Shown here: in pieces, positions 9,535 through 19,398 of the stretch
How the letters are laid out: every line of letters begins with the position of its first letter
Numbering within the stretch: position 1 is the stretch's first letter
DNA from: Gammaproteobacteria bacterium
GTDB taxonomy: Bacteria > Pseudomonadota > Gammaproteobacteria > UBA6429 > Thiohalophilaceae
DNA: 64,000 bases
Assembly: GCA_029880855.1 (NCBI GenBank)
Contig: JAOUNS010000002.1
Span: 1-64,000, forward strand
Direction: 5' to 3'
Translations under genes and position numbers: made by a program
Notes under the pieces: generated by a model
What the model saw: the letters and a program-made list of their open reading frames with translations, nothing else
What the model was told of the DNA's origin: nothing
The model's database searches: none

Positions 9535-9759
9535 ATGAAAGGCAAATCCTTCCAACTGCCCAAACCACTCTATGAGTCATTACCCGCGATTTATATTTTG
9601 CTTGGTGCGGGCAGTATCTTCCTGGTCTCGACCCGATTGGCCGTCACCTCAGGTCTGATGCTCATTCTGATTGGCGGATTAATTATTGTCCAGCGTCGTA
9701 ATTACCGTTCAGAATCACAGGCCATTAACCGGCATGTCCGGCAAAACGATGAAAGCTGA
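9535..9759 (+). CDS. Small membrane protein
   Basis: A 74-residue protein with two predicted membrane segments (LPAIYILLGAGSIFLVS and VTSGLMLILIGGLIIVQ) and a short basic-acidic tail. I do not recognise a family. Its stop codon overlaps the start region of the NUDIX gene by 11 bases, so the two are likely translationally coupled. Confidence 0.65.
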   Translation: MKGKSFQLPKPLYESLPAIYILLGAGSIFLVSTRLAVTSGLMLILIGGLIIVQRRNYRSESQAINRHVRQNDES

Positions 9760-10171
9760 CAAGGTTGTGCCGCAGGTTGGCGTTGGCGCTATCGTCTTCC
9801 ATAACAATGCAGTATTGCTCGTGAAACGTGCTCAACCACCGAATGCCAATCAATGGGCAATCCCCGGCGGACGTTTAAAAACAGGGGAAAGCCTGCAACA
9901 GGCGGCGGAAAGAGAAATCCTGGAAGAAACCGGTATCCATATCAAGGCGGGAGAGCCGGCCTTTGCTTTTGATCTGATTCAGCATAATGAACATGACGTG
10001 TGTACGTTACACTATGTCATCATCGATCTGGATGCCGTTTATGTCAGTGGCGAACCGATAGCCGGTGATGATGCCGCTGAGGCAGGCTGGATTAAAGCCG
10101 ACGAAATGGCCACACTCCCGATCAACCCAACAACCCTGCATTTACTCAAAACCAAATACCGGTTTGGTTAA
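9749..10171 (+). CDS. NUDIX hydrolase
   Basis: A 140-residue NUDIX protein. The NUDIX box is complete: GGRLKTGESLQQAAEREILEE, i.e. G-x5-E-x7-REUxEE, binding Mg2+ for cleavage of nucleoside diphosphates linked to X. The sequence resembles the ADP-ribose pyrophosphatase / MutT-like branch, but the substrate cannot be read from sequence. Start chosen at 9749 (MKADKVVP) inside the end of the upstream gene; ATG 9734 (MSGKTM) is an alternative. It is convergent with metZ. Confidence 0.88.
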   Translation: MKADKVVPQVGVGAIVFHNNAVLLVKRAQPPNANQWAIPGGRLKTGESLQQAAEREILEETGIHIKAGEPAFAFDLIQHNEHDVCTLHYVIIDLDAVYVSGEPIAGDDAAEAGWIKADEMATLPINPTTLHLLKTKYRFG

Positions 10172-10216
10172 GCGTCAACTTGATCTGCCGTGGTGACCGT
10201 AACGGGATTTGGCAAA

Positions 10217-11401
10217 TCATAAACTGTCCAAACCCCGCGCCAGATCGCCCTTGATATCCTCGATGTTCTCCAGTCCCACCGCAACTCGCACCAACCCATC
10301 GGAAATGCCGGCCTGTTGCCGCTCTTCATCGGTCAGGCGACCATGGGTGGTGGTTGCCGGATGGGTAATGGTGGTCTTGGTATCCCCCAGATTGGCCGTG
10401 ATGGAGAGAATGCGTGTGGCATCGATCACCCGCCAGGCCGCCTCCTTGCCACCCTTCACATCAAAGGACAACACACCACCAAATCCTGACTGCTGTCTTG
10501 CCGCCAGCGCATGTTGAGGATGACTTTGCAGGCCGGGATAATAGACCCGACTCACCGCCGAATGGGCTTCCAAAAACTCAGCCAGTTGTTGTGCATGCCG
10601 GCAATGAGCCTGCATACGAATCGACAGGGTTTCCAGTCCTTTTAAAAACACCCAGGCATTAAACGGACTCATGCTGGGACCGGCCGTGCGTAAAAAACCA
10701 AACACCTCCTCACCCACCAGCTTGCTGTCTCCAACAACTGCACCACCGATACATCTACCCTGGCCATCCAGATATTTTGTCGCGGAATGGATCACGATGT
10801 CCGCGCCCAGTTGCAATGGTTTCTGCAATGCCGGTGAGCAAAAACAGTTATCCACCGCCAGCAGACAACCGTGCTGTTTTGCCAGTTGCGACAAGGCGCT
10901 GATATCCGCCACATCGGTTAACGGATTGGAGGGTGTCTCCAAAAACAACAAGCGGGTGTTCGGTTTAACAGCCTGTTCCCAGGCAGAGAGATCAGTCAGA
11001 TCCACATAACTGGTTTCTATACCAAAGCGGGACAGATACTTGTTAAACAGAACCGTGCTGGTGCCAAAGATACTGCGTGAAGAGACAATGTGATCACCGG
11101 CCTGTAGCAGGCCTGCAACAGTACTGAGAATCGCCGCCATGCCGGATGCCGTCGCAACACAACTTTCACCACCTTCCATAGCGGCCAGGCGTTGTTCGAA
11201 TGTTCTTACCGTGGGATTGGTAAAGCGGGAATAAATATTGCCGGGTTCTTCACCGCTGAACCGTGCAGCGGCATGCGCAGCACTCTCAAACACATAACTG
11301 GACGTGGGAAAGATGGCTTCCGCATGCTCTCCCTCGTGTGTGCGCGTCTGTCCGGCCCGTACCGCCAGCGTTTCCAGAGCCCAATCATCATATTCATTCA
11401 T
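10217..11401 (-). CDS. metZ: O-succinylhomoserine sulfhydrylase MetZ
   Basis: Cys/Met-metabolism PLP enzyme that makes homocysteine directly from O-succinylhomoserine and sulfide. The 394-residue protein carries the PLP lysine at 209 (HSATKYLDG), YSRFTNPT near 57-64, and SGMAAI near 86-91. The family includes cystathionine gamma-synthase and O-acetylhomoserine sulfhydrylases; the choice of MetZ rests on similarity and on its place after purF, as in Pseudomonas. It is preceded by a promoter, a SAM-II-like aptamer and a terminator, indicating feedback control by S-adenosylmethionine. Confidence 0.93.
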   Translation of the reverse strand: MNEYDDWALETLAVRAGQTRTHEGEHAEAIFPTSSYVFESAAHAAARFSGEEPGNIYSRFTNPTVRTFEQRLAAMEGGESCVATASGMAAILSTVAGLLQAGDHIVSSRSIFGTSTVLFNKYLSRFGIETSYVDLTDLSAWEQAVKPNTRLLFLETPSNPLTDVADISALSQLAKQHGCLLAVDNCFCSPALQKPLQLGADIVIHSATKYLDGQGRCIGGAVVGDSKLVGEEVFGFLRTAGPSMSPFNAWVFLKGLETLSIRMQAHCRHAQQLAEFLEAHSAVSRVYYPGLQSHPQHALAARQQSGFGGVLSFDVKGGKEAAWRVIDATRILSITANLGDTKTTITHPATTTHGRLTDEERQQAGISDGLVRVAVGLENIEDIKGDLARGLDSL

Positions 11402-11513
11402 AGTGCTTTGACCTCATGTTTTATCTGTTGCACGACAAACCGTAGCGACACATTGGCAAGACACGTTACCTGACTATACAGCGCCAATGCGACTCTATGA
11501 TTTGCAACGGGCA

Positions 11514-11549
11514 CAAAAAAACCCGCATCAGCATTCGCTAAAGCAGGTT
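11514..11549 (-). terminator. Intrinsic terminator in the metZ leader
   Basis: On the minus strand AACCTGC and GCGGGTT pair (one G-U), with an inner TTAGC-GAAT-GCTGA helix, followed directly by seven T residues. It lies two bases downstream of the SAM-II-like aptamer and 112 bases before metZ, so it can serve as the riboswitch expression platform. It would also stop read-through from purF. Confidence 0.85.
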
Positions 11550-11551
11550 CC

Positions 11552-11607
11552 ACTCTCTTTAGCTGTATTTATTTAGCGCCCGCAAGCTGATATCAAATCG
11601 GCGCTCT
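11552..11607 (-). ncRNA. SAM-II riboswitch (SAM_alpha type)
   Basis: Minus-strand RNA: AGCGCC (11605-11600), then GATTT, a loop with CAGCTTGC, GGCGCT (11580-11575) and the tail AAATAAATACAGCTAAAG. This follows the SAM-II aptamer order as I recall it from the crystallised metX aptamer: P1 strand, GAUUU, UUGC, P1' strand, AUAAAU, AGCUAAA. AGCT in the loop could pair with AGCT in the tail, as the pseudoknot requires. It binds S-adenosylmethionine. The predicted transcription start lies right at its 5' edge, and it controls metZ. Confidence 0.9.
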
Positions 11608-11614
11608 GTAACCA

Positions 11615-11643
11615 AGGTTATGCAATCAACTTCGGCTTGTCAA
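11615..11643 (-). promoter_or_regulatory. Promoter of the metZ leader
   Basis: A perfect -35 TTGACA (11643-11638) is followed after 17 bases by TAACCT (11620-11615), which keeps the first two and the last -10 consensus bases. The start site would fall near 11608, immediately ahead of the SAM-II aptamer. This makes metZ independent of purF. Confidence 0.6.
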
Positions 11644-11662
11644 CCTCTAATCCGGTTCCGCT

Positions 11663-13171
11663 TCAAGCAGTGTTGTGCAGCTCCACCACTTCATTGTCCT
11701 TAACCTTTTCTGCACGGGCAGTATCGTTGCGCTGACGATCCAGGTGATCCAGATACTCCCGACTCACATCACCGGTGACATAGGTCCCGTCAAACACCGA
11801 GGTATCAAAGCGCTTGATGTTGGGCGCCTTGAGGTTAACGGCCTTGATCAAATCTTCCAGGTCCTGATAGATCAACCAGTCGGCGCCGATAACATCGGCA
11901 ATCTGTCTTTCATCCCGTCCATGACCAATCAATTCCGAAGCGGACGGCATATCAATGCCATACACATTGGGGAAACGAACCGGCGGTGCGGCTGAGGCAA
12001 AATAGACCTTGTTGGCGCCGGAATCACGCGCCATCTGGATGATTTGTTTAGACGTAGTACCGCGCACGATGGAGTCATCCACCAGCAAGACATTCTTGCC
12101 CATGAATTCAGATTCAATGGCATTCAGTTTTTGGCGAACCGATTTCTTGCGCTCCTTTTGTCCCGGCATAATAAAGGTGCGGCCGATGTAGCGATTCTTG
12201 ATAAAACCCTCGCTGTATTTCACGCCCAGTTCATAGGAAAGCGCCAGGGCTGAAGTCCGGCTGGTATCGGGAATGGGTAATACAACATCGATATCATGCT
12301 GCGGGTATACGCGCATGATTTTTTGCGCCAGATATTTACCCATGCGCATCCGCGCCTTGTAGACAAATACCCCATCCATGATCGAATCCGGACGAGCGAA
12401 ATACACATGCTCGAAAATACACGGAGTGAGCTCCGGCTTTTCGGCACATTGTTGGGTATGCAGTACGCCGTCTGCATCAATAAACACACCTTCCCCCGGT
12501 GCGATATCACGCATGAATTCATAACCCAGGACATCGACCGCGACGCTTTCTGACGCCAGCACGTACTCCATCCCGTCTGTTGTCTCGCGCTTGCCAATGA
12601 CCAGCGGTCGAATACCCTGCGGATCGCGAAAACCGACAATACCGCGACCTGCAATCATGCTGACCACCGCATAGGCGCCACGGCAACGGCGATGCACACC
12701 ACGAATGGCGCTAAAAACATCTGCAGGCTTCACTTCCATGTTGCTTACGATCTGCAGTTCATGGGCAAAAATGTTCAATAGAATCTCGGAATCGGAATCG
12801 GTGTTGATATGACGGCGATCTTCCCGGAACAGATCCCGCTTCAATTCTTCCGCATTGGTCAGATTACCGTTATGCGCCAGGGCAATACCAAAAGGTGAAT
12901 TGACATAGAACGGCTGGGCCTCGGCGGATGAAAAACAACCGGCTGTGGGATAACGAACATGACCGATGCCCATATTGCCCAGCAGGCGGATCATGTGCCG
13001 GGTATGGAAGACGTCGCGCACCAGACCGTTGCTTTTACGCAGATAAATCCGGTCATCATCACAGGTCATGATCCCGGCGGCATCCTGTCCGCGATGTTGC
13101 AGGACTGTCAGGCCGTCATACAGTGCCTGGTTGACCGGACTTTTGGCGGCGATACCAATAATCCCACACAT
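11663..13171 (-). CDS. purF: Amidophosphoribosyltransferase
   Basis: Catalyses the first committed step of purine synthesis: PRPP plus glutamine to phosphoribosylamine. The 502-residue protein begins MCGIIGI, leaving Cys1 as the glutaminase nucleophile after Met removal. The PRPP loop [14 protein letters not shown] lies near residues 358-371. FAHNGNL-type glutaminase motif appears as [14 protein letters not shown]. It is downstream of cvpA (108-base gap), the standard cvpA-purF pairing. Confidence 0.98.
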   Translation of the reverse strand: MCGIIGIAAKSPVNQALYDGLTVLQHRGQDAAGIMTCDDDRIYLRKSNGLVRDVFHTRHMIRLLGNMGIGHVRYPTAGCFSSAEAQPFYVNSPFGIALAHNGNLTNAEELKRDLFREDRRHINTDSDSEILLNIFAHELQIVSNMEVKPADVFSAIRGVHRRCRGAYAVVSMIAGRGIVGFRDPQGIRPLVIGKRETTDGMEYVLASESVAVDVLGYEFMRDIAPGEGVFIDADGVLHTQQCAEKPELTPCIFEHVYFARPDSIMDGVFVYKARMRMGKYLAQKIMRVYPQHDIDVVLPIPDTSRTSALALSYELGVKYSEGFIKNRYIGRTFIMPGQKERKKSVRQKLNAIESEFMGKNVLLVDDSIVRGTTSKQIIQMARDSGANKVYFASAAPPVRFPNVYGIDMPSASELIGHGRDERQIADVIGADWLIYQDLEDLIKAVNLKAPNIKRFDTSVFDGTYVTGDVSREYLDHLDRQRNDTARAEKVKDNEVVELHNTA

Positions 13172-13279
13172 AGTCTTTCCTCAGGTTTGCCCGTCTTTCT
13201 TTTCAACAAAGAATAACGGCTGGTTAACAAAAAATCTTAACGTATTTACCAATTCATTCACGGCACTGCGCAGCAATGC

Positions 13280-13768
13280 CTAGAAGACAAAACTTTTCGC
13301 CACATCGGCCGGCATCAAATCTCGCAGCCAAACGGCAAGTCCTTCAAAGTAATAGAGCAAAAAGGAGTTATCCCAGGACGGTGTTTGTGGAAACGGTGTC
13401 AATCCGGAAAACATCACCATGGCAGTGACAATCAGAATACCGCGCAACACACCAAACACGACGCCAATGGAACGATCAGCCCTGGTCATGCCGCTCCGTT
13501 CCACCAACTGGATACTGAAATAACTCACAATACTTGCCACGATTAAGGTGGCAACAAACAGTAACAAAAATGAGGCGATCAGACGCAGGACGGGATCAGT
13601 GATACTGCGTTCAAACAGGAGGGACAAACCGCCGGAAAATGTTAATGCGACCCAGAACGCCACCACCCAGCCGGCCAGGGAAAGCGCCTCACGCACAAAA
13701 CCGCGTATGCTGCTGACGATGGCAGACAAAATAATTATGCCGATGATAATGAAATCAACCCAGATCAT
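13280..13768 (-). CDS. cvpA: CvpA family membrane protein
   Basis: A 162-residue inner-membrane protein of the CvpA family (first named for colicin V production). Four hydrophobic segments are visible: FIIIGIIILSAIV, LAGWVVAFWVALTF, LIASFLLLFVATLIVASIV and IGVVFGVLRGILIVTAMVM. ATG 13768 (MIWVDF) is preferred to 13813 because it sits six bases after AGG and starts at the family's normal N-terminus. It lies between the SPOR protein and purF, as in most gammaproteobacteria. Confidence 0.93.
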   Translation of the reverse strand: MIWVDFIIIGIIILSAIVSSIRGFVREALSLAGWVVAFWVALTFSGGLSLLFERSITDPVLRLIASFLLLFVATLIVASIVSYFSIQLVERSGMTRADRSIGVVFGVLRGILIVTAMVMFSGLTPFPQTPSWDNSFLLYYFEGLAVWLRDLMPADVAKSFVF

Positions 13769-13819
13769 GATTACCTGTGAGGAATACCCTCTTGCTGTAT
13801 CAACCCGTCCCATTCAGGG

Positions 13820-14422
13820 TCAGGGGTGATGCATAACGACCCCATAAATTTTCATTTTATCCCGCAGTTTATGCATCCTTTCCTCAGCCAGAGTCCGTGT
13901 TGGATCAGGCCCGACCCTGACACGGTAGATTTGTCCCTGTTTGCCTTTCATCAGTTCGACAAACGCCGGATAGTCTGCCTTGCGCAGTCTGTTGCGCAGT
14001 TTCATGGCATTTTCCCGGTTGCTGAAGCTGCCCACTTGTACCGCCCAGCCACGGACTGTTTTCTGATCGCCCTTATTGGCTGCGGGCAGCTGTTCGCCGG
14101 CAGGCTTGCCGCGACGGCTGTCCGGCTTTTCGCCGGACGTCGAATGTTTGCTGTCAGTGGGCAGATCAGGGGGGGCTATTTCCTTTGCGGTGTGATCTTC
14201 CACCGGAATACGTTCTTCACCGGAGGAAGCCGGTACATTCGGCCGGGCCGGGAGTTCCACCGACTTGAGTTTTTCCACTTCACGGGGCTGATCAGGAATA
14301 TTGCTGCCAAACAGGGGCATGCCTTCCCGATCACCGGAGAGGATCATGGGGATGAAAATGACTGCCAGTCCCACCAGCACAATCGCGCCCACAATACGCT
14401 GTTTCAGCTTTAAACTATCCAC
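13820..14422 (-). CDS. SPOR-domain protein, DedD-like
   Basis: A 200-residue bitopic protein: a short cytoplasmic start (MDSLKLKQR), one membrane helix near 10-28 (IVGAIVLVGLAVIFIPMIL), a long Pro/Glu/Lys linker, and a C-terminal SPOR domain from about 125 (GWAVQVGSFSNRENAMKLRNRL). SPOR domains bind denuded glycan strands at the septum, and E. coli DedD helps constriction. Location between folC and cvpA matches dedD. Confidence 0.9.
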   Translation of the reverse strand: MDSLKLKQRIVGAIVLVGLAVIFIPMILSGDREGMPLFGSNIPDQPREVEKLKSVELPARPNVPASSGEERIPVEDHTAKEIAPPDLPTDSKHSTSGEKPDSRRGKPAGEQLPAANKGDQKTVRGWAVQVGSFSNRENAMKLRNRLRKADYPAFVELMKGKQGQIYRVRVGPDPTRTLAEERMHKLRDKMKIYGVVMHHP

Positions 14423-14466
14423 GAAATGATCTCTGCCACTCAGTCTGGTTCAATTTCAGGTTCGCA

Positions 14467-15741
14467 TTATACGCCCTGCGCCAACACCTCTGCCACCGTA
14501 TAAAACGAGCCGAACACAACAAGTCTGTCTGAACTCTCAGTCCGTGCTCCGGCAGTACGCCAGGCAGTAACGACATCGGCATAACAGTGTGTATCCGCAT
14601 CCGGTTGCACTCTCCGTAATGCATCCTGTAAGACAACGGCCTGCGCACCGCGCGGTACATGGAGATCGGCCAGATGCCATTCATCGACCATACCGTGGAT
14701 CGCGCTGAATATTCCAGGCAAATCCTTGTCCGCCAATATCCCGGTAACCGCGATGGTTTTACCTGTGCAGGGCAAACTGCGCAAGACATCGGCAAGGGCC
14801 GCCACACTATCCACATTGTGGGCTACATCAAGCACCGTCAGAACAGGTTCGGTCAGGATCTGTTGTCTGCCCCGGGGAGGCTGGACCGATAACATGCCCT
14901 GCCGCAGTTGTTGCCGAGTGATCGGCAGGGATTCCTGGAGCAGTTCCACCACCATTAACACCCCGGCGGTATTATTAATCTGGTGAGGCCCCCGCAGCCC
15001 CGGCAGGGGTAGATCCAGCCGGGTATCGTGCGGTCCTCGCCAGGTTAGTTGAATGGTGTCGGTACCGGCGGTAAAGGCCTCGCCCAGACAATACAGGGGG
15101 GCCGCCAGTTCGGCGGCGACAGCTTTAATCGCATGCGGCACAGCCGGATCACTGCAGACCACCGGTTTGCCCCGACGCATGATCCCGGCCTTTTCGCGGG
15201 CAATGGATTCACGGTCCGGACCAAGCCAGTCTGTATGATCCAGTCCGATACTCGTGATCAAGGCCACATCCGCATCGATGATGTTCACCGCATCGAGGCG
15301 ACCACCCAGACCAACTTCCAGGATCACAACATCAAGGGGATTGCGGTAAAAAATATCCAGCGCCGCCAGGGTGCCGAATTCAAAATAGGTCAGGGAAATA
15401 TCTGCACGTGCTGTATCAATGCGCTGGAAGGCGTCCATGAGGTCAGCATCAGAGACCTGCTCGCCGTTAATGCAGACCCTTTCGTTATAGCGCAACAAGT
15501 GTGGTGAGGTATAAACCCCGGTGCGATAGCCGGCGCTGCGCAAGATGGCATCCAGCAAAGCCACACTGGACCCCTTGCCGTTGGTCCCGGCAATGGTGAT
15601 TACCTGAAACGGAGGATGCCGGCCGTCCTGCAGGCGCAGGAACACCCCATTGACCCTTTCCAGGCCAAGTTCAATCAGGCTGGGGTGAAGTGTTTCCTGC
15701 CAGTTCAACCATTCAGCAAGTGTATGAAAACGCATCGACAT
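14467..15741 (-). CDS. folC: Folylpolyglutamate / dihydrofolate synthase
   Basis: Adds glutamate to dihydropteroate and polyglutamate tails to folates. The 424-residue Mur-ligase-fold protein has the P-loop ITIAGTNGKGSS near 47-58, VLEVGLGGRLDAVN, and DHTDWLG. It lies between accD and the SPOR gene with short gaps. ATG at 15741 (MSMRF) or 15735 (MRF) are both possible. Confidence 0.97.
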   Translation of the reverse strand: MSMRFHTLAEWLNWQETLHPSLIELGLERVNGVFLRLQDGRHPPFQVITIAGTNGKGSSVALLDAILRSAGYRTGVYTSPHLLRYNERVCINGEQVSDADLMDAFQRIDTARADISLTYFEFGTLAALDIFYRNPLDVVILEVGLGGRLDAVNIIDADVALITSIGLDHTDWLGPDRESIAREKAGIMRRGKPVVCSDPAVPHAIKAVAAELAAPLYCLGEAFTAGTDTIQLTWRGPHDTRLDLPLPGLRGPHQINNTAGVLMVVELLQESLPITRQQLRQGMLSVQPPRGRQQILTEPVLTVLDVAHNVDSVAALADVLRSLPCTGKTIAVTGILADKDLPGIFSAIHGMVDEWHLADLHVPRGAQAVVLQDALRRVQPDADTHCYADVVTAWRTAGARTESSDRLVVFGSFYTVAEVLAQGV

Positions 15742-15791
15742 AGGCGGATGCGATTCTACACCACACAGGGAACCGACAGGATTGGATTTTT

Positions 15792-16652
15792 CTATGCTGC
15801 GTTGCGTTTGGTCAGTATAGAAAGGATATTGGCCAGACGATCACGCATATCACGACGGTCAATGACCATATCGATGGCGCCGTGTTCCAGCAGAAATTCA
15901 CTGCGCTGGAAGCCTTCCGGCAGGGTTTCGCGGACAGTCTGCTCAATGACGCGTGGCCCGGCAAACCCGATCAGGGCATTCGGCTCACCCACATTGATAT
16001 CACCCAGCATGGCGAAAGAGGCGGATACACCACCCATGGTGGGATCGGTCATGACAGAGATAAACGGGATACCGCGTTTCTGCAGGCGGGTCAGTGCTGC
16101 GCTGGTCTTGGCCATCTGCATCAGTGAGAACAGCGCCTCCTGCATACGCGCACCGCCACTGGCGGAAAAACAGATCAGGGGAATGTTCTGCTCCAGAGAG
16201 GTATTCACGGCACGGACAAAACGCTCGCCCACTACCGACCCCATCGAGCCACCCATAAATTTAAATTCAAAGGCGGCCGCCACAACGGGCAGGCTCTTTA
16301 ACTTGCCCTGCATAACAATAAGGGCATCATTTTCTTCGGTGGATTTCTGCGCCTGGGAAAGGCGATCTTTGTATTTTTTGAGGTCTTTGAATCGCAGGGC
16401 GTCAACCGGCTGTAATTCAGCGCCAATCTCGATTCGGTCAGCTTCGTCCAGGAACATGTCCAGACGTTCGCGGGCATCAATACGCATATGGTGACTGCAT
16501 TTGGGGCAGACATCCAGATTACGCGCCAGCTCGGCCCGATAGAGTACGGCACCGCAACTGTTACATTTTGCCCAAAGTCCCTCCGGAACGCTCTTTTTGC
16601 TGCTGGTTTCGGTACGAATGCGTGTCGGAAGTAATTTGCTGAACCAATTCAT
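15792..16652 (-). CDS. accD: Acetyl-CoA carboxylase carboxyltransferase beta subunit
   Basis: Transfers the carboxyl group from biotin carrier protein to acetyl-CoA, the first step of fatty acid synthesis, in an alpha2-beta2 complex with AccA. The 286-residue protein has the zinc ribbon at Cys30, Cys33, Cys49 and Cys52, then the crotonase-type carboxyltransferase domain with [22 protein letters not shown] and the oxyanion region GGVSASFA. It is followed by folC, as in E. coli. Confidence 0.98.
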   Translation of the reverse strand: MNWFSKLLPTRIRTETSSKKSVPEGLWAKCNSCGAVLYRAELARNLDVCPKCSHHMRIDARERLDMFLDEADRIEIGAELQPVDALRFKDLKKYKDRLSQAQKSTEENDALIVMQGKLKSLPVVAAAFEFKFMGGSMGSVVGERFVRAVNTSLEQNIPLICFSASGGARMQEALFSLMQMAKTSAALTRLQKRGIPFISVMTDPTMGGVSASFAMLGDINVGEPNALIGFAGPRVIEQTVRETLPEGFQRSEFLLEHGAIDMVIDRRDMRDRLANILSILTKRNAA

Positions 16653-16718
16653 GTGTCAGATAACCTTAAGCGTAGAAAATTAAGTATAGTATTGTTTGAA
16701 TTCGTGATTTTATCAAAT

Positions 16719-17525
16719 TTACACGGCATCTATTCCGTGACGTATTTCCTGTAACAGCGCAGAAATGGCTGTTTCCAGCTTATCGGCTGCGCCATTCTTC
16801 TCCTCCACTTTTTTGACCAGGGCGCTGCCCACCACGACAGCATCAGCTGTTTTGGCAACCCGGGCGGCTGATTCAGCGTCCTTGATCCCAAATCCCACAG
16901 CAACCGGCAGGTCAGAAAAGCGCTTGATTCGGCTGACCCGGTCCTCCACCTCGGCCGTATCCAGGTGGCCCGCGCCGGTGACCCCTTTCAGGGAGACATA
17001 ATAGATAAATCCACTGCCGGCAGCGGCAATCCGCTGGATCCGTTGATCATCGGTGGTTGGTGAGACCAGGAATACCATGTCCAGTTGCTGTGCCTTGAGG
17101 ACAGCCAGTAAATCTTCGGCCTCTTCCGGCGGGATATCCACCAATAACACCCCGTCGACACCGGATTCGGCGGCCATTGTAGCAAACTTTGCGTAACCCA
17201 TAACCTCTACAGGGTTTAAATATCCCATTAACAAGACCGGGGTCTCATTATCCTGTTGGCGGAATGTCGCCACCATCTGCATGACATCGCTCAGGGAGAC
17301 GTGGTGTTCCAGGGCGCGTTCCATGGCCCGCTGAATGACAGGACCTTCCGCCATGGGGTCAGAAAACGGCACCCCCAATTCGAGGATATCGGCACCGGCC
17401 TTCACCATGGCGTGCATCAGCGGCACCGTCACAGCCGGACCAGGGTCCCCGGCCGTGATATAGGGAATCAGGGCCTTGCGTCCCTGTTGGCGCAGTGCAG
17501 CGAATCGATCAGCGATACGGCTCAT
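16719..17525 (-). CDS. trpA: Tryptophan synthase alpha chain
   Basis: Cleaves indole-3-glycerol phosphate to indole and glyceraldehyde-3-phosphate, passing indole to TrpB. The 268-residue TIM barrel has catalytic Glu49 ([11 protein letters not shown]). The second acid, Asp60 in E. coli, is Glu60 here (DPMAEGP). The phosphate loops GFGIKDAE and VVVGSALV are present. Its ATG overlaps the TrpB stop by four bases, so translation is coupled. Confidence 0.97.
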   Translation of the reverse strand: MSRIADRFAALRQQGRKALIPYITAGDPGPAVTVPLMHAMVKAGADILELGVPFSDPMAEGPVIQRAMERALEHHVSLSDVMQMVATFRQQDNETPVLLMGYLNPVEVMGYAKFATMAAESGVDGVLLVDIPPEEAEDLLAVLKAQQLDMVFLVSPTTDDQRIQRIAAAGSGFIYYVSLKGVTGAGHLDTAEVEDRVSRIKRFSDLPVAVGFGIKDAESAARVAKTADAVVVGSALVKKVEEKNGAADKLETAISALLQEIRHGIDAV

Positions 17526-18745
17526 AGGGAAATACCTTCAATATTGGCGACGGTGTGAATGTCCTTGTCACCACGACCGGACAGATTAACGATGATGATC
17601 TGTTCCTTGTCCATGGTCGGGGCCAGTTTCGTGGCATAAGCCAGGGCATGGCTCGACTCCAGTGCCGGTATGATCCCTTCGATCCGGGTCAAATCGTGGA
17701 AGGCCTGCAGGGCCTCCTCATCGGTCACCGAGACATATTGTGCCCGGCCGCTGTCTTTTAACCAGGCATGTTCCGGCCCGACACCGGGATAATCCAACCC
17801 GGCAGAAATAGAATGGGTCGGAATAATCTGTCCATCCTGATCTTCCATCAGATAGGTCCGGTTGCCGTGCAATACGCCGGGTTTGCCTGCACACAAGGGA
17901 GCGGCATGGTGACCGGTAGCGATCCCCTCGCCCGCCGCTTCGACGCCATACATGGTGACCGACTTGTCGTCGATAAAGGGATAAAACAGTCCGATGGCAT
18001 TGGAACCGCCGCCAACACAGGCCACCAGGGCATCCGGCAGTCGACCTTCCTGACTCTGAATCTGCTGACGAGCCTCCCGGCCAATGATGGCCTGAAAATC
18101 ACGCACCATGGCCGGGTAAGGGTGAGGTCCGGCAACGGTGCCGATGATATAGAAGGTATTGTCGATATTGGTCACCCAGTCCCGCATGGCTTCATTGAGG
18201 GCATCTTTCAGGGTTTTGGAGCCGGAAGTCACCGGCACCACCTTCGCGCCAAGCAACTTCATCCGGAATACGTTGATGGCCTGCCGCTGGATGTCTTCTT
18301 CACCCATGTAGACTACACATTCCAAACCCAGACGAGCCGCCACGGTGGCCGATGCCACCCCGTGCTGTCCGGCGCCGGTCTCGGCAATGATACGGGTCTT
18401 GCCCATGTGTTTGGCCAGCAGGGCCTGGCCGACGGTATTGTTGACCTTGTGGGCGCCGGTATGATTCAGGTCCTCACGTTTCAGGTAAATTTTGGCGCCG
18501 CCCAGTTTCCTGCTCCAGCGTTCAGCGAAATAGAGCGGCGAAGGACGCCCGACGTATTGGCGTAACTGTTCATCCAGTTCATCCAAAAAGGCCTGATCCT
18601 GCATACAGGCTGAGTAGGCCGCATTCAGTTCCTGAATCGGTCCCATCAGTGTTTCTGCGACAAAAATGCCGCCATATTGACCGAAATGGCCGCGTTCATC
18701 CGGCAAATTGTAACGTTCTTCTGAATTACCCTTCTGCTTTGCCAA
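17522..18745 (-). CDS. trpB: Tryptophan synthase beta chain
   Basis: PLP enzyme joining indole and serine to give tryptophan. The 407-residue protein carries the PLP lysine at 100 (HTGAHKVNN), the phosphate-binding GGGSNA loop near 241-246, and ETGAGQHGV in the catalytic region. Its start overlaps the end of trpF by 20 bases and its end overlaps trpA by four, so trpFBA is one translationally coupled unit. Confidence 0.98.
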   Translation of the reverse strand: MAKQKGNSEERYNLPDERGHFGQYGGIFVAETLMGPIQELNAAYSACMQDQAFLDELDEQLRQYVGRPSPLYFAERWSRKLGGAKIYLKREDLNHTGAHKVNNTVGQALLAKHMGKTRIIAETGAGQHGVASATVAARLGLECVVYMGEEDIQRQAINVFRMKLLGAKVVPVTSGSKTLKDALNEAMRDWVTNIDNTFYIIGTVAGPHPYPAMVRDFQAIIGREARQQIQSQEGRLPDALVACVGGGSNAIGLFYPFIDDKSVTMYGVEAAGEGIATGHHAAPLCAGKPGVLHGNRTYLMEDQDGQIIPTHSISAGLDYPGVGPEHAWLKDSGRAQYVSVTDEEALQAFHDLTRIEGIIPALESSHALAYATKLAPTMDKEQIIIVNLSGRGDKDIHTVANIEGISL

Positions 18746-19358
18746 CCGCTTGTACCTCTTGCATAAATTCTTTGATCATTGCCGGACTTTTGATCCCTTT
18801 TGACTCTTCCACACCGCCGCTGACATCCACCGCATAGGGTTTGACCTGACGTATGGCCGCCGCAACATTTGCCGCATTCAGACCGCCGGCCAGAATGACA
18901 GGCAATGGCAATGATGACGGGATCAAACCCCAGTCAAATACCTCTCCGGTCCCACCGGGTTTACCGGACACGTAGGTATCCAGTAATAAACCGCGTGCTG
19001 AATGGTAGTGTTCCGCCAACGCGCTGATATCTGTTTGTGCATTAACCCGGATCGCCTTGATGTAGGGTCGGTCAAAACGACGACAAAAGGCCTCGGGTTC
19101 ATCACCATGAAACTGCAACAGGTCCAGCGGCACTTGTGACAAAACCCGCCGCACCTGCTCTGCATCGGCATTGACGAACAGGCCGGTCACCGTGATGAAT
19201 GGACTGATATGCTGTAACAGTTCACACGCCTGTTCGATGCTGACATTGCGCGGACTGGGCTCATAAAACACCAGGCCGATGGCATCTGCGCCCGCTGAAG
19301 CAACCGCCCTGATATCTTCAGGCCGGCTCAGTCCGCAAATTTTCGCTCTGGTGCGCAT
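18726..19358 (-). CDS. trpF: Phosphoribosylanthranilate isomerase
   Basis: Amadori isomerase of tryptophan synthesis. The 210-residue TIM barrel has the catalytic cysteine in [10 protein letters not shown] (Cys8), [19 protein letters not shown], and the catalytic Asp in [15 protein letters not shown]. It is a stand-alone TrpF, not fused to TrpC, as in Pseudomonas. It lies 40 bases after truA. Confidence 0.97.
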   Translation of the reverse strand: MRTRAKICGLSRPEDIRAVASAGADAIGLVFYEPSPRNVSIEQACELLQHISPFITVTGLFVNADAEQVRRVLSQVPLDLLQFHGDEPEAFCRRFDRPYIKAIRVNAQTDISALAEHYHSARGLLLDTYVSGKPGGTGEVFDWGLIPSSLPLPVILAGGLNAANVAAAIRQVKPYAVDVSGGVEESKGIKSPAMIKEFMQEVQAVGKAEG

Positions 19359-19398
19359 GTTACGTGTTCTCGGCTTCAGCCTGTCCGGGCGCGACAGG

